This document shows positions 1-7,289 of a stretch of 27,823 nt of DNA, one piece after another. Numbering within the stretch: the stretch's first letter is position 1; each line of letters starts with the position of its first letter. The DNA lies in assembly GCA_910577355.1 (NCBI GenBank), contig CAJTMY010000034.1, positions 1 to 27,823 on the forward strand, read 5' to 3'. The notes under the pieces are model-generated. The model had not been told where the DNA came from. It ran no database searches and saw only the letters and a program-made list of their open reading frames with translations. Source of the DNA: an uncultured Muribaculaceae bacterium (lineage in GTDB: Bacteria > Bacteroidota > Bacteroidia > Bacteroidales > Muribaculaceae). A program made the translations under genes and the position numbers.

Positions 1-190
1 CGGTGGCGCCCGACGGGTCGTGGACCAGAAGGCGGACCGAGCGCAGGGGGCTGCGAAGGCGCATCATCTCGAGGGCGAGGATGAGGTTGCGGGGCAGGGA
101 GCGGGCGCGCTCGGCGCCGTAGACGCGCTCGTACCACCCGGTGAATGAGCGGGTGTAGAGGCGTGCGTTGATAGGGCGGTATTGTTTCAT
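1..190 (-). CDS. Unidentified protein, N-terminal part only
   Basis: An open frame reads leftward from ATG at 190 off the window edge, giving about 63 residues that begin MKQYRPINARLYTRSFTGWY and are rich in arginine. It has codon use like the GC-rich neighbours and no signal peptide or membrane segment. I do not recognise the family. The start is supported by a -7 promoter box (TACCTTTG, complement of 198-205) that ends only 7 nt before the ATG, and by the absence of another methionine until about residue 43. With so short a gap the mRNA would be nearly leaderless. Only the N-terminus is visible, so no function is proposed. Confidence 0.6.
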   Translation of the reverse strand, partial: MKQYRPINARLYTRSFTGWYERVYGAERARSLPRNLILALEMMRLRSPLRSVRLLVHDPSGAT

Positions 191-197
191 GACGCTG

Positions 198-205
198 CAA
201 AGGTA
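198..205 (-). promoter_or_regulatory. -7 promoter box of the leftward partial gene
   Basis: TACCTTTG on the minus strand matches the Bacteroidetes -7 consensus TAnnTTTG. No clear TTTG stands at the -33 position. Transcription would begin at or within a few bases of the ATG at 190. Confidence 0.45.
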
Positions 206-241
206 CGATGCTTTGCGGCTGCCACGGTGTGTTTTTGGGAT

Positions 242-292
242 CGGATACGAATTACGCGAATTTCTTGATTCTATCTCACACGGATTTTTTTG
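242..292 (+). repeat. Copy of the dispersed CACGGATT intergenic repeat (diverged)
   Basis: The stretch ends in TCACACGGATTTTTTT (276-291), preceded by a related GGATACGAATTACGCGAATT segment. The same core recurs in other intergenic spaces of this window (4033, 6810, 13884, 13965, 15809 inverted, 25396). It is non-coding. Confidence 0.5.
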
Positions 293-312
293 ATTTGGCG
301 CCGTTGGTCTGT

Positions 313-689
313 AAATCGGCGTCCTCACGGACGCCTTGGCTCTTTGATTCGCCAGCCCCGCACGCCTCCGCAAGCTCCGGCGTACGGGGTTACTATGAAA
401 TCGGCGTCCTCGACGGACGCCCCCGGACGCTCGAATCGGCGGCCATAAGGGACGCCCAGACTTGCGGGAGGGGACGCGGTCGGTTGAATCGGCGCCCTGC
501 GGGCGCCTTCGCTGTGAGTGGGACTGTCCGGGCGCGCCTCGCCTTGGGGGCTCGGCGGGCCCGGTTACGCAAGAATCGGCGGGCTACGCACGCCTTGCCA
601 TGCGGGGCGGCATCACGATAAGAATCGGCGGACCCAGGACGCCAGGCGACGCGGACGGGGTTACTATGGAATCGGTGGACATGGACGCC
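313..689 (+). repeat. Cluster of seven hairpin-forming REP-like units
   Basis: Seven copies of a short element of the form AATCGGCG-N-GGACGCC start at about 313, 398, 433, 486, 573, 622 and 669. The best copies are perfect hairpins: GGCGTCC/GGACGCC with a TCAC loop (318-335) and GGCGCCC/GGGCGCC with a TGC loop (491-507). Others carry one to three mismatches in the stem. Spacing is irregular (35-87 bp). Two units share a longer lead, CGGGGTTACTATG (about 385-397 and 656-668). A further GC-rich hairpin (CCCCG...CGGGG) lies at about 357-389. Frames across the stretch are open only because of high GC content, and look non-coding. Together this is the only content of the 191-785 gap apart from the upstream repeat copy and the terminator. 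Confidence 0.7.
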
Positions 690-717
690 CGACCATGCGG
701 GCGGTAGGGATGTTTGG

Positions 718-755
718 AAAAGTACCCTGCCGTGGGGGCGGCAGGGTACTTTTTG
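718..755 (-). terminator. Bidirectional intrinsic terminator downstream of serS
   Basis: AGTACCCTGCC (721-731) pairs with GGCAGGGTACT (740-750) around a short G-rich loop. A T5 run follows on the plus strand and a T4 run on the minus strand. It sits 30 bp past the serS stop codon, so its main role is probably to end the yqeY-serS transcript. Confidence 0.85.
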
Positions 756-785
756 ATTATAATATATATTTATATAATGTATGGA

Positions 786-2057
786 TCAGTCGATGATGTC
801 GAAACGGGTGTATGGACGGAGGACTTCCGGTATGATGATGCCGGCGGGAGTCTGGTTGTTCTCGAGGATGGCTGCCATGATGCGGGGCAGGGCGAGGGCG
901 GAGCCGTTGAGGGTGTGGCAAAGGTGTATCTTCTTGTCTTCGCCACGGTAGCGGCATTTGAGGCGGTTGGCCTGATATGTCTCGAAGTTGGATACGGATG
1001 ATACCTCGAGCCAACGTTTCTGTGCGGCCGACCATACCTCGAAGTCGAATGTGATGGCGGATGTGAAAGACATGTCGCCGCCGCAGAGGCGGAGGATGTG
1101 CCAGGGGAGACCGAGATCGTCGAGGAGCGACTGTACGTGGTCTTTCATCTGCTCGAGGGCGGCGTAGGAGTCTTCGGGGCGCTCGATGCGTACGATCTCG
1201 ACTTTGTCGAACTGGTGGAGCCGGTTAAGGCCGCGGACGTCTTTGCCGTATGATCCGGCTTCGCGACGGAAGCATGCGGAATAGGCGCAGTTCTTGACCG
1301 GGAGGCGGTCGGCGGGGATGATGACGTCGCGGTAGAGGTTGGTGACGGGGACTTCGGCGGTGGGTATGAGGTAGAGGTTGTCGAGTGTGACGACGTACAT
1401 CTGGGCTTCCTTGTCGGGGAGCTGCCCTGTGCCGTATCCTGATGCTTCGTTGACTACGTAGGGGGGCTGTACCTCGAGGTATCCGGCGGCTGATGCGCGG
1501 TCGAGGAAGAATTGGATGAGTGCGCGCTGTAGCTTGGCACCCTTGCCGAGGTATACGGGGAATCCGGCGCCGGTGATCTTGACGCCGAGGTCGAAGTCGA
1601 TGAGGTTGTATTTGCGTGCGAGATCCCAGTGGGGGAGTGCGTCGTCGGGGAGGTCGGGCATGGGGCCGCCGGTTTTCTCGACGACGTTGTCGGCGGCGGT
1701 GCGTCCCTCGGGCACCATGTCGCAAGGTGTGTTGGGGACGTTGAGGAGTATCTGCCGTATTTCGTTCTCGACGGCGGTGAGGTCGTCGGCTGTCTGTTTC
1801 TGAGATTGCTTGAGCTCGGCGACGCGGGCTTTTGCCTGCTCGGCGAGGTCGCGCTCGCCGGCTTTCATGTGTGCGCCGATTGTAGCCGAGAGACGGTTGA
1901 GCTCGGCGGCCATATTGTCGTTGTCGAGCTGAAGGGCGCGGCGCCTGTCATCGAGCCCGATGACGCGGCTGATGGACTCGCGGCCGTCGAATCCCTTGAC
2001 GGCGAGGCGCTTGATGACGCGCTCGGGGTCGGCTTTGATTTGCTGGAGTGTAAGCAT
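786..2057 (-). CDS. serS: Serine--tRNA ligase
   Basis: Class II aminoacyl-tRNA synthetase that charges tRNA-Ser (and tRNA-Sec where present) with serine in the cytoplasm. At 423 residues it has the usual bacterial length. The first 110 residues form the charged long helical arm (coiled coil) that grips the tRNA variable arm, beginning MLTLQQIKADPERVIKRLA. Motif 2 is visible as ACFRREAGSYGKDVRGL followed by HQFDKVEIV. Motif 3 is visible as HTLNGSALALPRIMAAILEN near the C-terminus. It lies 54 bp downstream of yqeY on the same strand with no TAnnTTTG box in the gap, so the two are probably co-transcribed. A strong hairpin terminator follows the gene. Confidence 0.98.
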   Translation of the reverse strand: MLTLQQIKADPERVIKRLAVKGFDGRESISRVIGLDDRRRALQLDNDNMAAELNRLSATIGAHMKAGERDLAEQAKARVAELKQSQKQTADDLTAVENEIRQILLNVPNTPCDMVPEGRTAADNVVEKTGGPMPDLPDDALPHWDLARKYNLIDFDLGVKITGAGFPVYLGKGAKLQRALIQFFLDRASAAGYLEVQPPYVVNEASGYGTGQLPDKEAQMYVVTLDNLYLIPTAEVPVTNLYRDVIIPADRLPVKNCAYSACFRREAGSYGKDVRGLNRLHQFDKVEIVRIERPEDSYAALEQMKDHVQSLLDDLGLPWHILRLCGGDMSFTSAITFDFEVWSAAQKRWLEVSSVSNFETYQANRLKCRYRGEDKKIHLCHTLNGSALALPRIMAAILENNQTPAGIIIPEVLRPYTRFDIID

Positions 2058-2111
2058 TATTATAGGGGGAGGATTGGTCTGATTGGACTAATGAGACTAA
2101 GTATGTCTTTA

Positions 2112-2564
2112 TTAATTCTTAAGGAGGCGGCGTACTTCGGCGGAGATGGCGCGGCCGTCGGCGCGGCCTGCAAGAGCCTTTGACGCTACGCCCATCACTT
2201 TGCCCATGTCGGCGGGTGATGTGGCGCCGACCTGTGCGATGATCTTCCTGAGCTCGGCGGTGAGCTCGGCGGGTGTAAGTGGCTTGGGGAGGTATTGCTC
2301 TATGACGGCGAGCTCGGCAAGCTCGTTGTCGGCAAGGTCGGGACGATTTTGTGTGCGGTATATATCGGCGGATTCGCGGCGTTGCTTTGCCATGCGAACA
2401 AGAATCTTGAGGGCATCGTCGTCGGAGAGTTCGCCACCGGCACCGGGAGCGGTCTTTGCCTCGAGGAATTCTTTCTTGATGCCGCGCAGAGCCTCGAGGC
2501 GCACTTTCTCGCGGGCGAGCATAGCCGACTTGATATCGGCGTTGACTGTTTCAAAAAGATCCAT
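2112..2564 (-). CDS. yqeY: GatB/YqeY domain protein
   Basis: A 150-residue YqeY family protein. The family shares an all-helical domain with the tail of the GatB amidotransferase subunit, and is thought to bind tRNA or act near aminoacylation; its exact role is not settled. Family hallmarks are MDLFETVNADIKSAMLAREK at the N-terminus, the middle KQRRESADIYRTQNRPDLA, the loop VIEQYLPKPLT, and the end GKVMGVASKALAGRADGR. Length is normal for the family. The gene has its own -7 box (TAACTTTG, complement of 2582-2589) 17 nt upstream of the start and precedes serS in the same direction, so a two-gene operon is likely. Confidence 0.95.
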   Translation of the reverse strand: MDLFETVNADIKSAMLAREKVRLEALRGIKKEFLEAKTAPGAGGELSDDDALKILVRMAKQRRESADIYRTQNRPDLADNELAELAVIEQYLPKPLTPAELTAELRKIIAQVGATSPADMGKVMGVASKALAGRADGRAISAEVRRLLKN

Positions 2565-2581
2565 GATAGATTATTTTGGGG

Positions 2582-2589
2582 CAAAGTTA
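2582..2589 (-). promoter_or_regulatory. -7 promoter box of yqeY-serS
   Basis: TAACTTTG on the minus strand, followed by GC, matches TAnnTTTG. The -33 element is not clear. The implied leader is about 10-12 nt. Confidence 0.5.
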
Positions 2590-2629
2590 GTAAAAATAGC
2601 CGAGAAACGTATATGCGTGCGATATAAAC

Positions 2630-2660
2630 TTTGCAAAGACGAAATAAATTGCTAATTTTG
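2630..2660 (+). promoter_or_regulatory. Promoter of the gldE operon
   Basis: TTTG at 2630-2633, 19 bp, then TAATTTTG at 2653-2660: a full match to the Bacteroidetes consensus. The predicted start of transcription, near 2667, leaves about 30 nt before the TTG codon at 2698, which supports that unusual start. Confidence 0.8.
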
Positions 2661-2697
2661 CAGGCAATTAATATATGTGTAACTAAATTTCAAAGTC

Positions 2698-4026
2698 TTG
2701 GACATAGATCCACTTCCGGCGGCCATAGAGCCGCTTCAATGTATTTTACTGAGTATAGAACCGGACGGCATGGGCATAGCGGGCGTGGTGGCGTTGCTGC
2801 TGGCATTGTGCTGCCTGTTGCTGTCGGGCTTTGTGTCGGGCAGCGAGATATCGTATTTCTCGCTTACGGAAAGCCAGTGCGAGGAGCTCGACGAGAGCCC
2901 GAACGGGCCGGCTATACGCGAGCTGCTGAGCAAGCCGGAGAAGCTGCTCGCGACGATACTCATAGCGAACAACCTTGTGAATGTAACAATAGTGGTGCTG
3001 TGCAACTTCGCGCTCGGGCCGGTATTTGACAGCCTGCCGGCTGTGTGGAGCTTTGTGTTGCAGACCGTGATACTGACGTTCCTGATATTGCTTTTCGGGG
3101 AGATTCTGCCGAAACTGTACGGGACGAATTATCCTGTACAGTGGGCACGCCGGGCTGCGCCGGGGATAAAGTTTCTGACCAAGGTGTTCTCGCCGGCATC
3201 GAGGTTTCTGATCGGCTCTACATCGATCGTGACCCGTGTAGTGACAAAGAAGCCGGAGGCTATCACTACCGACGATCTGTCGCAGGCTCTGGAACTGACA
3301 TCGGGAACGACCAAAAGCGACAAGGAGATACTCGAAGGTATACTCAGATACGGAGATACCGAGGCATCGGAAATAATGACTCCGCGAATAGACATGACCG
3401 ACCTTGAGATATCGATGACTTTCAGCAAGGTGATGGATACGGTGATAGACAGCGGATATTCGCGCATACCGGTATTCGAGAAGAACGAGGACAATATCAA
3501 GGGCATACTCTTCTCGCGCGACCTGCTGCCGTTCATAGGCAAGGTGGATGACAAGTTCAACTGGCGCACACTGCTGCGCGAGCCGTATTTCGTGCCCGAG
3601 TCGCGGCGTATCGACGACCTGCTCGAGGACTTCCGCAAGCGCAAGCAGCATCTGGCGATAGTGGTGGATGAATACGGCGGCACACAGGGTATCGTGACGA
3701 TGGAGGATGTGCTCGAGGAGATAGTGGGCGACATCGACGACGAGTATGACGAGCCGGACGTGACGTACAAGCGTCTGCGCGACGATACGTATGAATTCGA
3801 GGGCCGCACGCTGCTCACCGACTTTTTCCGCATCACGGGTCTGAAGGAAGATGACTACAAGGCTGTGACGGAGGATTGCGAGACTCTGGCGGGCATGCTG
3901 CTGGCCATAAAGGGCGATTTTCCGAAAGAGAAGGAACCGCTTGTATACGGACGGTGCCGCTTCCTGATACTCGACATCGCGGAACACCGCATAGCGAGTG
4001 TGCGGGTGAAGGTGATGCCTGCCTGA
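2698..4026 (+). CDS. gldE: GldE-like CNNM/CorC family membrane protein
   Basis: A 442-residue inner-membrane protein of the DUF21-CBS-CorC family. Relatives are Mg/Co efflux factors. In Flavobacterium the paralogue GldE supports gliding and works with GldD, but many non-gliding Bacteroidales keep both. Visible parts: three to four hydrophobic segments in residues 24-160 (DUF21), a CBS pair around 205-330 (IMTPRIDMTDLEI, IPVFEKNEDNIKGILF, VVDEYGGTQGIVTMEDVLEEIVGDI), and a C-terminal CorC_HlyC domain. The start is TTG: the residues it adds (MDIDPLP) resemble family N-termini, a stop lies six codons upstream in frame, and the promoter fits. The next option is ATG at 2770. The gene heads a gldE-gldD-phosphopantetheinyl transferase operon. 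Confidence 0.92.
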   Translation: MDIDPLPAAIEPLQCILLSIEPDGMGIAGVVALLLALCCLLLSGFVSGSEISYFSLTESQCEELDESPNGPAIRELLSKPEKLLATILIANNLVNVTIVVLCNFALGPVFDSLPAVWSFVLQTVILTFLILLFGEILPKLYGTNYPVQWARRAAPGIKFLTKVFSPASRFLIGSTSIVTRVVTKKPEAITTDDLSQALELTSGTTKSDKEILEGILRYGDTEASEIMTPRIDMTDLEISMTFSKVMDTVIDSGYSRIPVFEKNEDNIKGILFSRDLLPFIGKVDDKFNWRTLLREPYFVPESRRIDDLLEDFRKRKQHLAIVVDEYGGTQGIVTMEDVLEEIVGDIDDEYDEPDVTYKRLRDDTYEFEGRTLLTDFFRITGLKEDDYKAVTEDCETLAGMLLAIKGDFPKEKEPLVYGRCRFLILDIAEHRIASVRVKVMPA

Positions 4027-4032
4027 TCCTGC

Positions 4033-4087
4033 TCACGGATTACGTTTTTTCACACACGGATTGCTTGGATTCTCACGGATTTTTTTG
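4033..4087 (+). repeat. Copy of the dispersed CACGGATT intergenic repeat
   Basis: CACGGATTACG, then CACACGGATT, then TTCTCACGGATTTTTTT lie within 55 bp between gldE and gldD. The unit resembles the copies at 13884 and 13965. It overlaps the upstream TTG-initiated extension of gldD, which argues against that extension being coding. Confidence 0.6.
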
Positions 4088-4093
4088 TTTTTT

Positions 4094-4657
4094 ATGTGGA
4101 GATTTTTTGTGGCGGCAGTGCTGGCCGCGCTGATGACGGGGTGCGGGAGCGATGAACGCAAGCCGGTGCCGCGCCGCAAGGCGTATGCACGTGTGGAGCT
4201 GCCCGACACGGCGATGCGCGCCGCCGATGACACGCCGCTGCATATGCCGGTGAATGCATCGGCCCGCACGGAGTGTCCGCGACCGGGATGGCTCGACATC
4301 TCCTACCCTACCCTCGGCGCCACGGTGCATGTGACGTTCACAAAAGCCGCCGGAATCGAAGAGCTCGAGCGTGTGAAGGCCAACCGCATGCAGCGACTGA
4401 TGCTAAACGCGGGCGAAGGGGAAAGCGAGAGCGGCGAATTCAGCAACGGCCACGGATTCAACATATATATAATGAAGTCGGAGGGCGTGGCTACCCCGAT
4501 ACAGTTTCTTGCCACGGACGACAGCGCGTGGGTGGTGAGCGGCGCGGCATATTTCAATATCAAACCGGGGCCGGGGGCAGTTGACTCGCTGCGGCCTATG
4601 GTGGATGCAGTGGAGCGTGATATCCTGAAATCGATGGGGGATTTATGCCACAAGTGA
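4094..4657 (+). CDS. gldD: Gliding motility-type lipoprotein GldD
   Basis: A 187-residue lipoprotein. The signal peptide MWRFFVAAVLAALMTGC ends in a lipobox with the acylated cysteine at residue 17. Family hallmarks include the proline/charge-rich start (RKPVPRRKAYARVELPD), PRPGWLDISYPTLGATVHVTF, the VATPIQFLATDD region and VVSGAAYFNIKPGPGAVDSL near the end. GldD is needed for gliding in Flavobacterium and is linked to GldE; its role in non-gliding Bacteroidales is unknown. I chose ATG 4094 over TTG 4061 because the extra residues come from a dispersed intergenic repeat and would displace the signal peptide. The last 13 nt overlap the next gene, so translation may be coupled. Confidence 0.9.
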   Translation: MWRFFVAAVLAALMTGCGSDERKPVPRRKAYARVELPDTAMRAADDTPLHMPVNASARTECPRPGWLDISYPTLGATVHVTFTKAAGIEELERVKANRMQRLMLNAGEGESESGEFSNGHGFNIYIMKSEGVATPIQFLATDDSAWVVSGAAYFNIKPGPGAVDSLRPMVDAVERDILKSMGDLCHK

Positions 4658-5205
4658 TTGAAATATCCGACGGCATATGCGTGTATCTTGCGCCGATAGA
4701 GGCCGGCGAAGGCCGGCGTGAAGCCGAGCGTGCTGCCGTGGCACAACTTGCCGTGGCTGCCATGAGGTATCCGTGCGCGATATCGCACCGCGCCGACGGC
4801 AGCCCTTATATCGAAGGGGCGGATGCGGAGATATCGGTGAGCCATTCGAGGCGCTGCGCGGCACTGGCGATGAGCCGCCGCGGGCGCATAGGCGTCGATA
4901 TCGAGGATATATGCCGTGCGGGGCAGCTGCGGCGTGTGGCGCCGCGGGTGCTCACCGAGGCCGAGATGGCAGTGTATGGCTGCGATGACGAGGGGCTGCT
5001 GCGGGCGTGGACGCTGAAAGAGGCGGCCTACAAGGCTGTGGCGGGTGCCCCGGCCGATATGCGCGACATAGCATTGCCGCACGGCACGGACACACATATA
5101 ATATATATAAAGACACGCACCGGCACTGCGGCTGCCGAGATATTGCGGTGCGCCGAGGTGCCGGGATGCGGATGGATGAGTGTGGTGAGAGCCGTTATTC
5201 CTTGA
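4645..5205 (+). CDS. 4'-phosphopantetheinyl transferase superfamily protein
   Basis: A 186-residue protein of the Sfp/AcpS superfamily, which moves phosphopantetheine from coenzyme A onto a serine of a carrier protein. Family motifs are ISVSHSRRCAALAMS, GRIGVDIEDI (Mg-binding Asp and Glu) and LLRAWTLKEAAYKAVAG (the W-x-x-KEA-x-x-K helix). The C-terminal third is weakly conserved. The ATG overlaps the end of gldD by 13 nt, so it is the third gene of the gldE operon; this linkage is common in Bacteroidetes. Which carrier protein it serves cannot be read from the window. Its stop codon overlaps the end of the opposing upp gene by 11 bp. Confidence 0.88.
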   Translation: MPQVIEISDGICVYLAPIEAGEGRREAERAAVAQLAVAAMRYPCAISHRADGSPYIEGADAEISVSHSRRCAALAMSRRGRIGVDIEDICRAGQLRRVAPRVLTEAEMAVYGCDDEGLLRAWTLKEAAYKAVAGAPADMRDIALPHGTDTHIIYIKTRTGTAAAEILRCAEVPGCGWMSVVRAVIP

Positions 5206-5845
5206 CTCCGTAGGCGAGGTCGCCGGCGTCGCCGAGGCCGGGCACTATGTAGCTGTGGGCGTTGATGGTGTCGTCGATTACGCCCACCCAGAGGGTAGCG
5301 TCGTCGGGCATGACGCTTTGCAGATATTCGACGGCCTGCCGCGATGCGATGACCGATGCGAGGTGCACGCGGGCAGGTGTGCCCTTGGTGAGGAGGGCGC
5401 GGTAGCTCAGCTCCATCGAGGCTCCTGTGGCAAGCATGGGGTCGCAGAGAATGAGGGTCTTGCCGTCGAGGCGGGGCGAGGCGAGGTATTCGATGAGGAT
5501 GTCGAAGTTTTCTTTCTCCTTATATTTACGGTATGCCGAGACGAATGCGTTCTGGGCGCGGTCGAAGAACGACAGGAAGCCCTGGTGGAATGGAACTCCG
5601 GCACGGAATATGGTGCCGATGACCACGCTGTCGGCCGGAGTGAGACAACGGCAAGGCGCCAATGGAGTGGTGATGTCGACCTCCCTGTAATCGAGAGTCT
5701 TTGAAATCTCGTAGGCCATGATCTCGCCCGCGCGTTCAAGATTGCAGCGAAACCGCAATGGGTCGTGCTGGGTATCAGTGTCGCGCATCTCGAGCAGATA
5801 GCGGCTCATAAGCGAAGGGGTGTCGTCGAAGTTGTATACTTTCAT
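5195..5845 (-). CDS. upp: Uracil phosphoribosyltransferase
   Basis: Pyrimidine salvage enzyme making UMP from uracil and PRPP in the cytosol. It is 216 residues long, normal for the family. The PRPP-binding loop is visible as LILCDPMLATGASMELS, and the uracil-binding end as AHSYIVPGLGDAGDLAYG. RAGVPFHQGFLSFFDRAQ carries the conserved arginine and flexible loop. The gene has a -7 box (TAAATTTG, complement of 5868-5875) 22 nt upstream. It converges on the phosphopantetheinyl transferase gene with overlapping ends and no hairpin between them, so read-through would give antisense RNA for both. Confidence 0.96.
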   Translation of the reverse strand: MKVYNFDDTPSLMSRYLLEMRDTDTQHDPLRFRCNLERAGEIMAYEISKTLDYREVDITTPLAPCRCLTPADSVVIGTIFRAGVPFHQGFLSFFDRAQNAFVSAYRKYKEKENFDILIEYLASPRLDGKTLILCDPMLATGASMELSYRALLTKGTPARVHLASVIASRQAVEYLQSVMPDDATLWVGVIDDTINAHSYIVPGLGDAGDLAYGVKE

Positions 5846-5867
5846 CTGTCTTATGGCTAAAATTTTA

Positions 5868-5875
5868 CAAATTTA
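5868..5875 (-). promoter_or_regulatory. -7 promoter box of upp
   Basis: TAAATTTG on the minus strand matches TAnnTTTG. No TTTG is found at -33. It shares the 121-bp divergent region with the panB promoter. Confidence 0.5.
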
Positions 5876-5895
5876 CAATTTTTCGGCGAAACGGG

Positions 5896-5926
5896 TTCGG
5901 CGAACGCAGCAAAATGTTTACCTTTG
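5896..5926 (+). promoter_or_regulatory. Promoter of panB
   Basis: TTCG (5896-5899, three of four bases of TTTG), 19 bp, TACCTTTG (5919-5926) followed by CAG. The leader to the ATG at 5967 is about 34 nt. Confidence 0.7.
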
Positions 5927-5966
5927 CAGGGTTTTTTAACTCCAATAGGAACTATCCAGCAATATT

Positions 5967-6788
5967 ATGTCGACAAATACAGTAGACAATACGCGCAAGG
6001 TGACGACGATACGCCTGAGCGAGATGAAACAGCGTGGCGAGAAGATAGCCATGATCACAGCATACGACTATTCGATGGCACGGCTTGTGGACGAGGCAGG
6101 CATTGATGTGATACTTGTCGGCGACTCGGCCTCGAACGTTATGATAGGCAACCCGACGACTCTTCCGATCACGCTCGACCAGATGATCTATCATGCGAAG
6201 TGTGTGACCAACGGCACCCGTCGTGCCCTGGTTGTGTGTGACATGCCTTTTGGCTCGTATCAGGGCAACTCGAAGGAGGCGCTGAGCTCGGCTATCCGCA
6301 TAATGAAGGAGAGCGGCGCCGAGGCGGTGAAGCTCGAGGGCGGCAGCGAGATACGGGAGTCGATAGAGCGCATACTCACGGCGGGCATACCGGTGATGGG
6401 ACATCTTGGGCTAACACCGCAGTCGATCAACAAATTCGGCACATACAATGTGCGAGCCAAAAACGAGGCCGAGGCCGAGAAGCTGCTGGCCGACGCCAGG
6501 ATGCTCGACGAGGCGGGATGCTTCGCGCTTGTGCTCGAGAAGATACCGGCCGCGCTGGCCGAGAAAGTGGCCAAGAGCATATCGATACCCGTGATAGGTA
6601 TAGGCGCGGGAGGCGGCTGCGACGGACAGGTGCTTGTGCTTCAGGACATGCTGGGCATCAACAAGGGATTCTCGCCGAAGTTTCTGCGGCGGTATGCCGA
6701 CCTGGCCACTGTGATAGACGATGCAGTGTCGAACTATATAGGCGACGTGAAGAGCGGCGACTTCCCCAACGCCGGCGAGCAGTATTGA
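5967..6788 (+). CDS. panB: 3-methyl-2-oxobutanoate hydroxymethyltransferase
   Basis: First committed step of pantothenate synthesis: it transfers a hydroxymethyl group from methylene-tetrahydrofolate to ketoisovalerate. The 273-residue length is standard. Family signatures are KIAMITAYDYSMARLVDEAG, DVILVGDSASNVMIG (metal-binding Asp), VVCDMPFGSY, EAVKLEGG, VMGHLGLTPQS and IPVIGIGAGGGCDGQVLVLQDMLG split over 190-225. ATG 5967 follows its own promoter. It is a single-gene unit here; a phosphopantetheinyl transferase lies nearby on the other side of upp, which may be coincidence. Confidence 0.97.
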   Translation: MSTNTVDNTRKVTTIRLSEMKQRGEKIAMITAYDYSMARLVDEAGIDVILVGDSASNVMIGNPTTLPITLDQMIYHAKCVTNGTRRALVVCDMPFGSYQGNSKEALSSAIRIMKESGAEAVKLEGGSEIRESIERILTAGIPVMGHLGLTPQSINKFGTYNVRAKNEAEAEKLLADARMLDEAGCFALVLEKIPAALAEKVAKSISIPVIGIGAGGGCDGQVLVLQDMLGINKGFSPKFLRRYADLATVIDDAVSNYIGDVKSGDFPNAGEQY

Positions 6789-6809
6789 CACCGACCGCCG
6801 GAAATTCAC

Positions 6810-6846
6810 CTCACACCGGATTCCTCGGATTCACACAGAGTTTTTG
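6810..6846 (+). repeat. Copy of the dispersed CACGGATT intergenic repeat
   Basis: TCACACCGGATTCCTCGGATTCACACAGAGTTTTT-type sequence matches the family seen at 13884. It is also the left arm of a large inverted repeat. Confidence 0.5.
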
Positions 6847-6876
6847 ATATGATTCTGTGCGGATGCGAGGAATCCG
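6817..6876. terminator. Large imperfect inverted repeat between panB and hepT
   Basis: CGGATTCCTCG (6817-6827) is exactly complementary to CGAGGAATCCG (6866-6876), and CACAG (6834-6838 region) pairs with CTGTG (6855-6859), around an AT-rich loop. It lies between two converging genes and could end both transcripts as a hairpin, although no clean T-run follows on either strand. It is built partly from a dispersed repeat. Confidence 0.5.
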
Positions 6877-6899
6877 TTTATGCAGGTAATGGCCGAAGG

Positions 6900-7289
6900 T
6901 CACTCGGATTTCTCCTCGAGGTAAGATATCAATGTTTTTGACGCAATCTTTAAAGGGACAAGATCGGTCTGTACCACATCGTATACAAAATCGGCATCTA
7001 TGCCGAAATAACCATGCGCGATATGGTCGCGCATACCCATAATGCCTTTCCACGGCATATCGGGACATACGACATCCAACAGGGTACGGCCTGTCCATTT
7101 ATCAATTTTTTTGACTCCCTCTCCGATGGCTTCAAGCAACATGCATGTGGCCGCAAGAGTTTTCATCCCTTCCGGAGAGAACCCATAACTGTCGGAAGAA
7201 ACGATTCCGGTGTTCCATCCTTCAATCCGATCTACAGCTTCGATTATCTGAAGCAGGGTATCGATTATGACTTCCTTATCGTATGACAT
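6900..7289 (-). CDS. hepT: HepT-like RNase toxin (DUF86)
   Basis: A 129-residue protein of the HepT family: four-helix HEPN ribonucleases that act as toxins and are paired with MntA nucleotidyltransferases. The catalytic RX4HXY motif is present as RDHIAHGY, inside the sequence MGMRDHIAHGYFGID. In characterised systems MntA transfers AMP residues to the motif tyrosine and so silences the toxin; here this is inferred. Three starts are possible (TTG 7307, ATG 7298, ATG 7289). I prefer 7289, giving MSYDKEVIID, because it matches family length and has GAAAGGG 9 nt upstream. It overlaps the end of mntA by 14 nt, so the antitoxin is translated first. GC content is lower than in the flanking genes, which suggests transfer. 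Confidence 0.9.
   Translation of the reverse strand: MSYDKEVIIDTLLQIIEAVDRIEGWNTGIVSSDSYGFSPEGMKTLAATCMLLEAIGEGVKKIDKWTGRTLLDVVCPDMPWKGIMGMRDHIAHGYFGIDADFVYDVVQTDLVPLKIASKTLISYLEEKSE

Noticed and set aside
313..689. CRISPR array
   Set aside because: Units are palindromic, vary in sequence and have irregular spacing (35-87 bp). There are no uniform spacers and no cas genes nearby.
208..1001. Several plus-strand frames of 80-140 codons
   Set aside because: They run through hairpin repeats and the antisense of serS, overlap one another in different frames and show no protein-like features.
2746..3987. 413-codon frame antisense to gldE
   Set aside because: Composition (His, Arg, Gln rich) is typical of the complement of a GC-rich gene; gldE on the plus strand is certain.
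4061..4093. Earlier TTG start for gldD
   Set aside because: The added residues come from a dispersed repeat and would put a stretch before the lipoprotein signal peptide.
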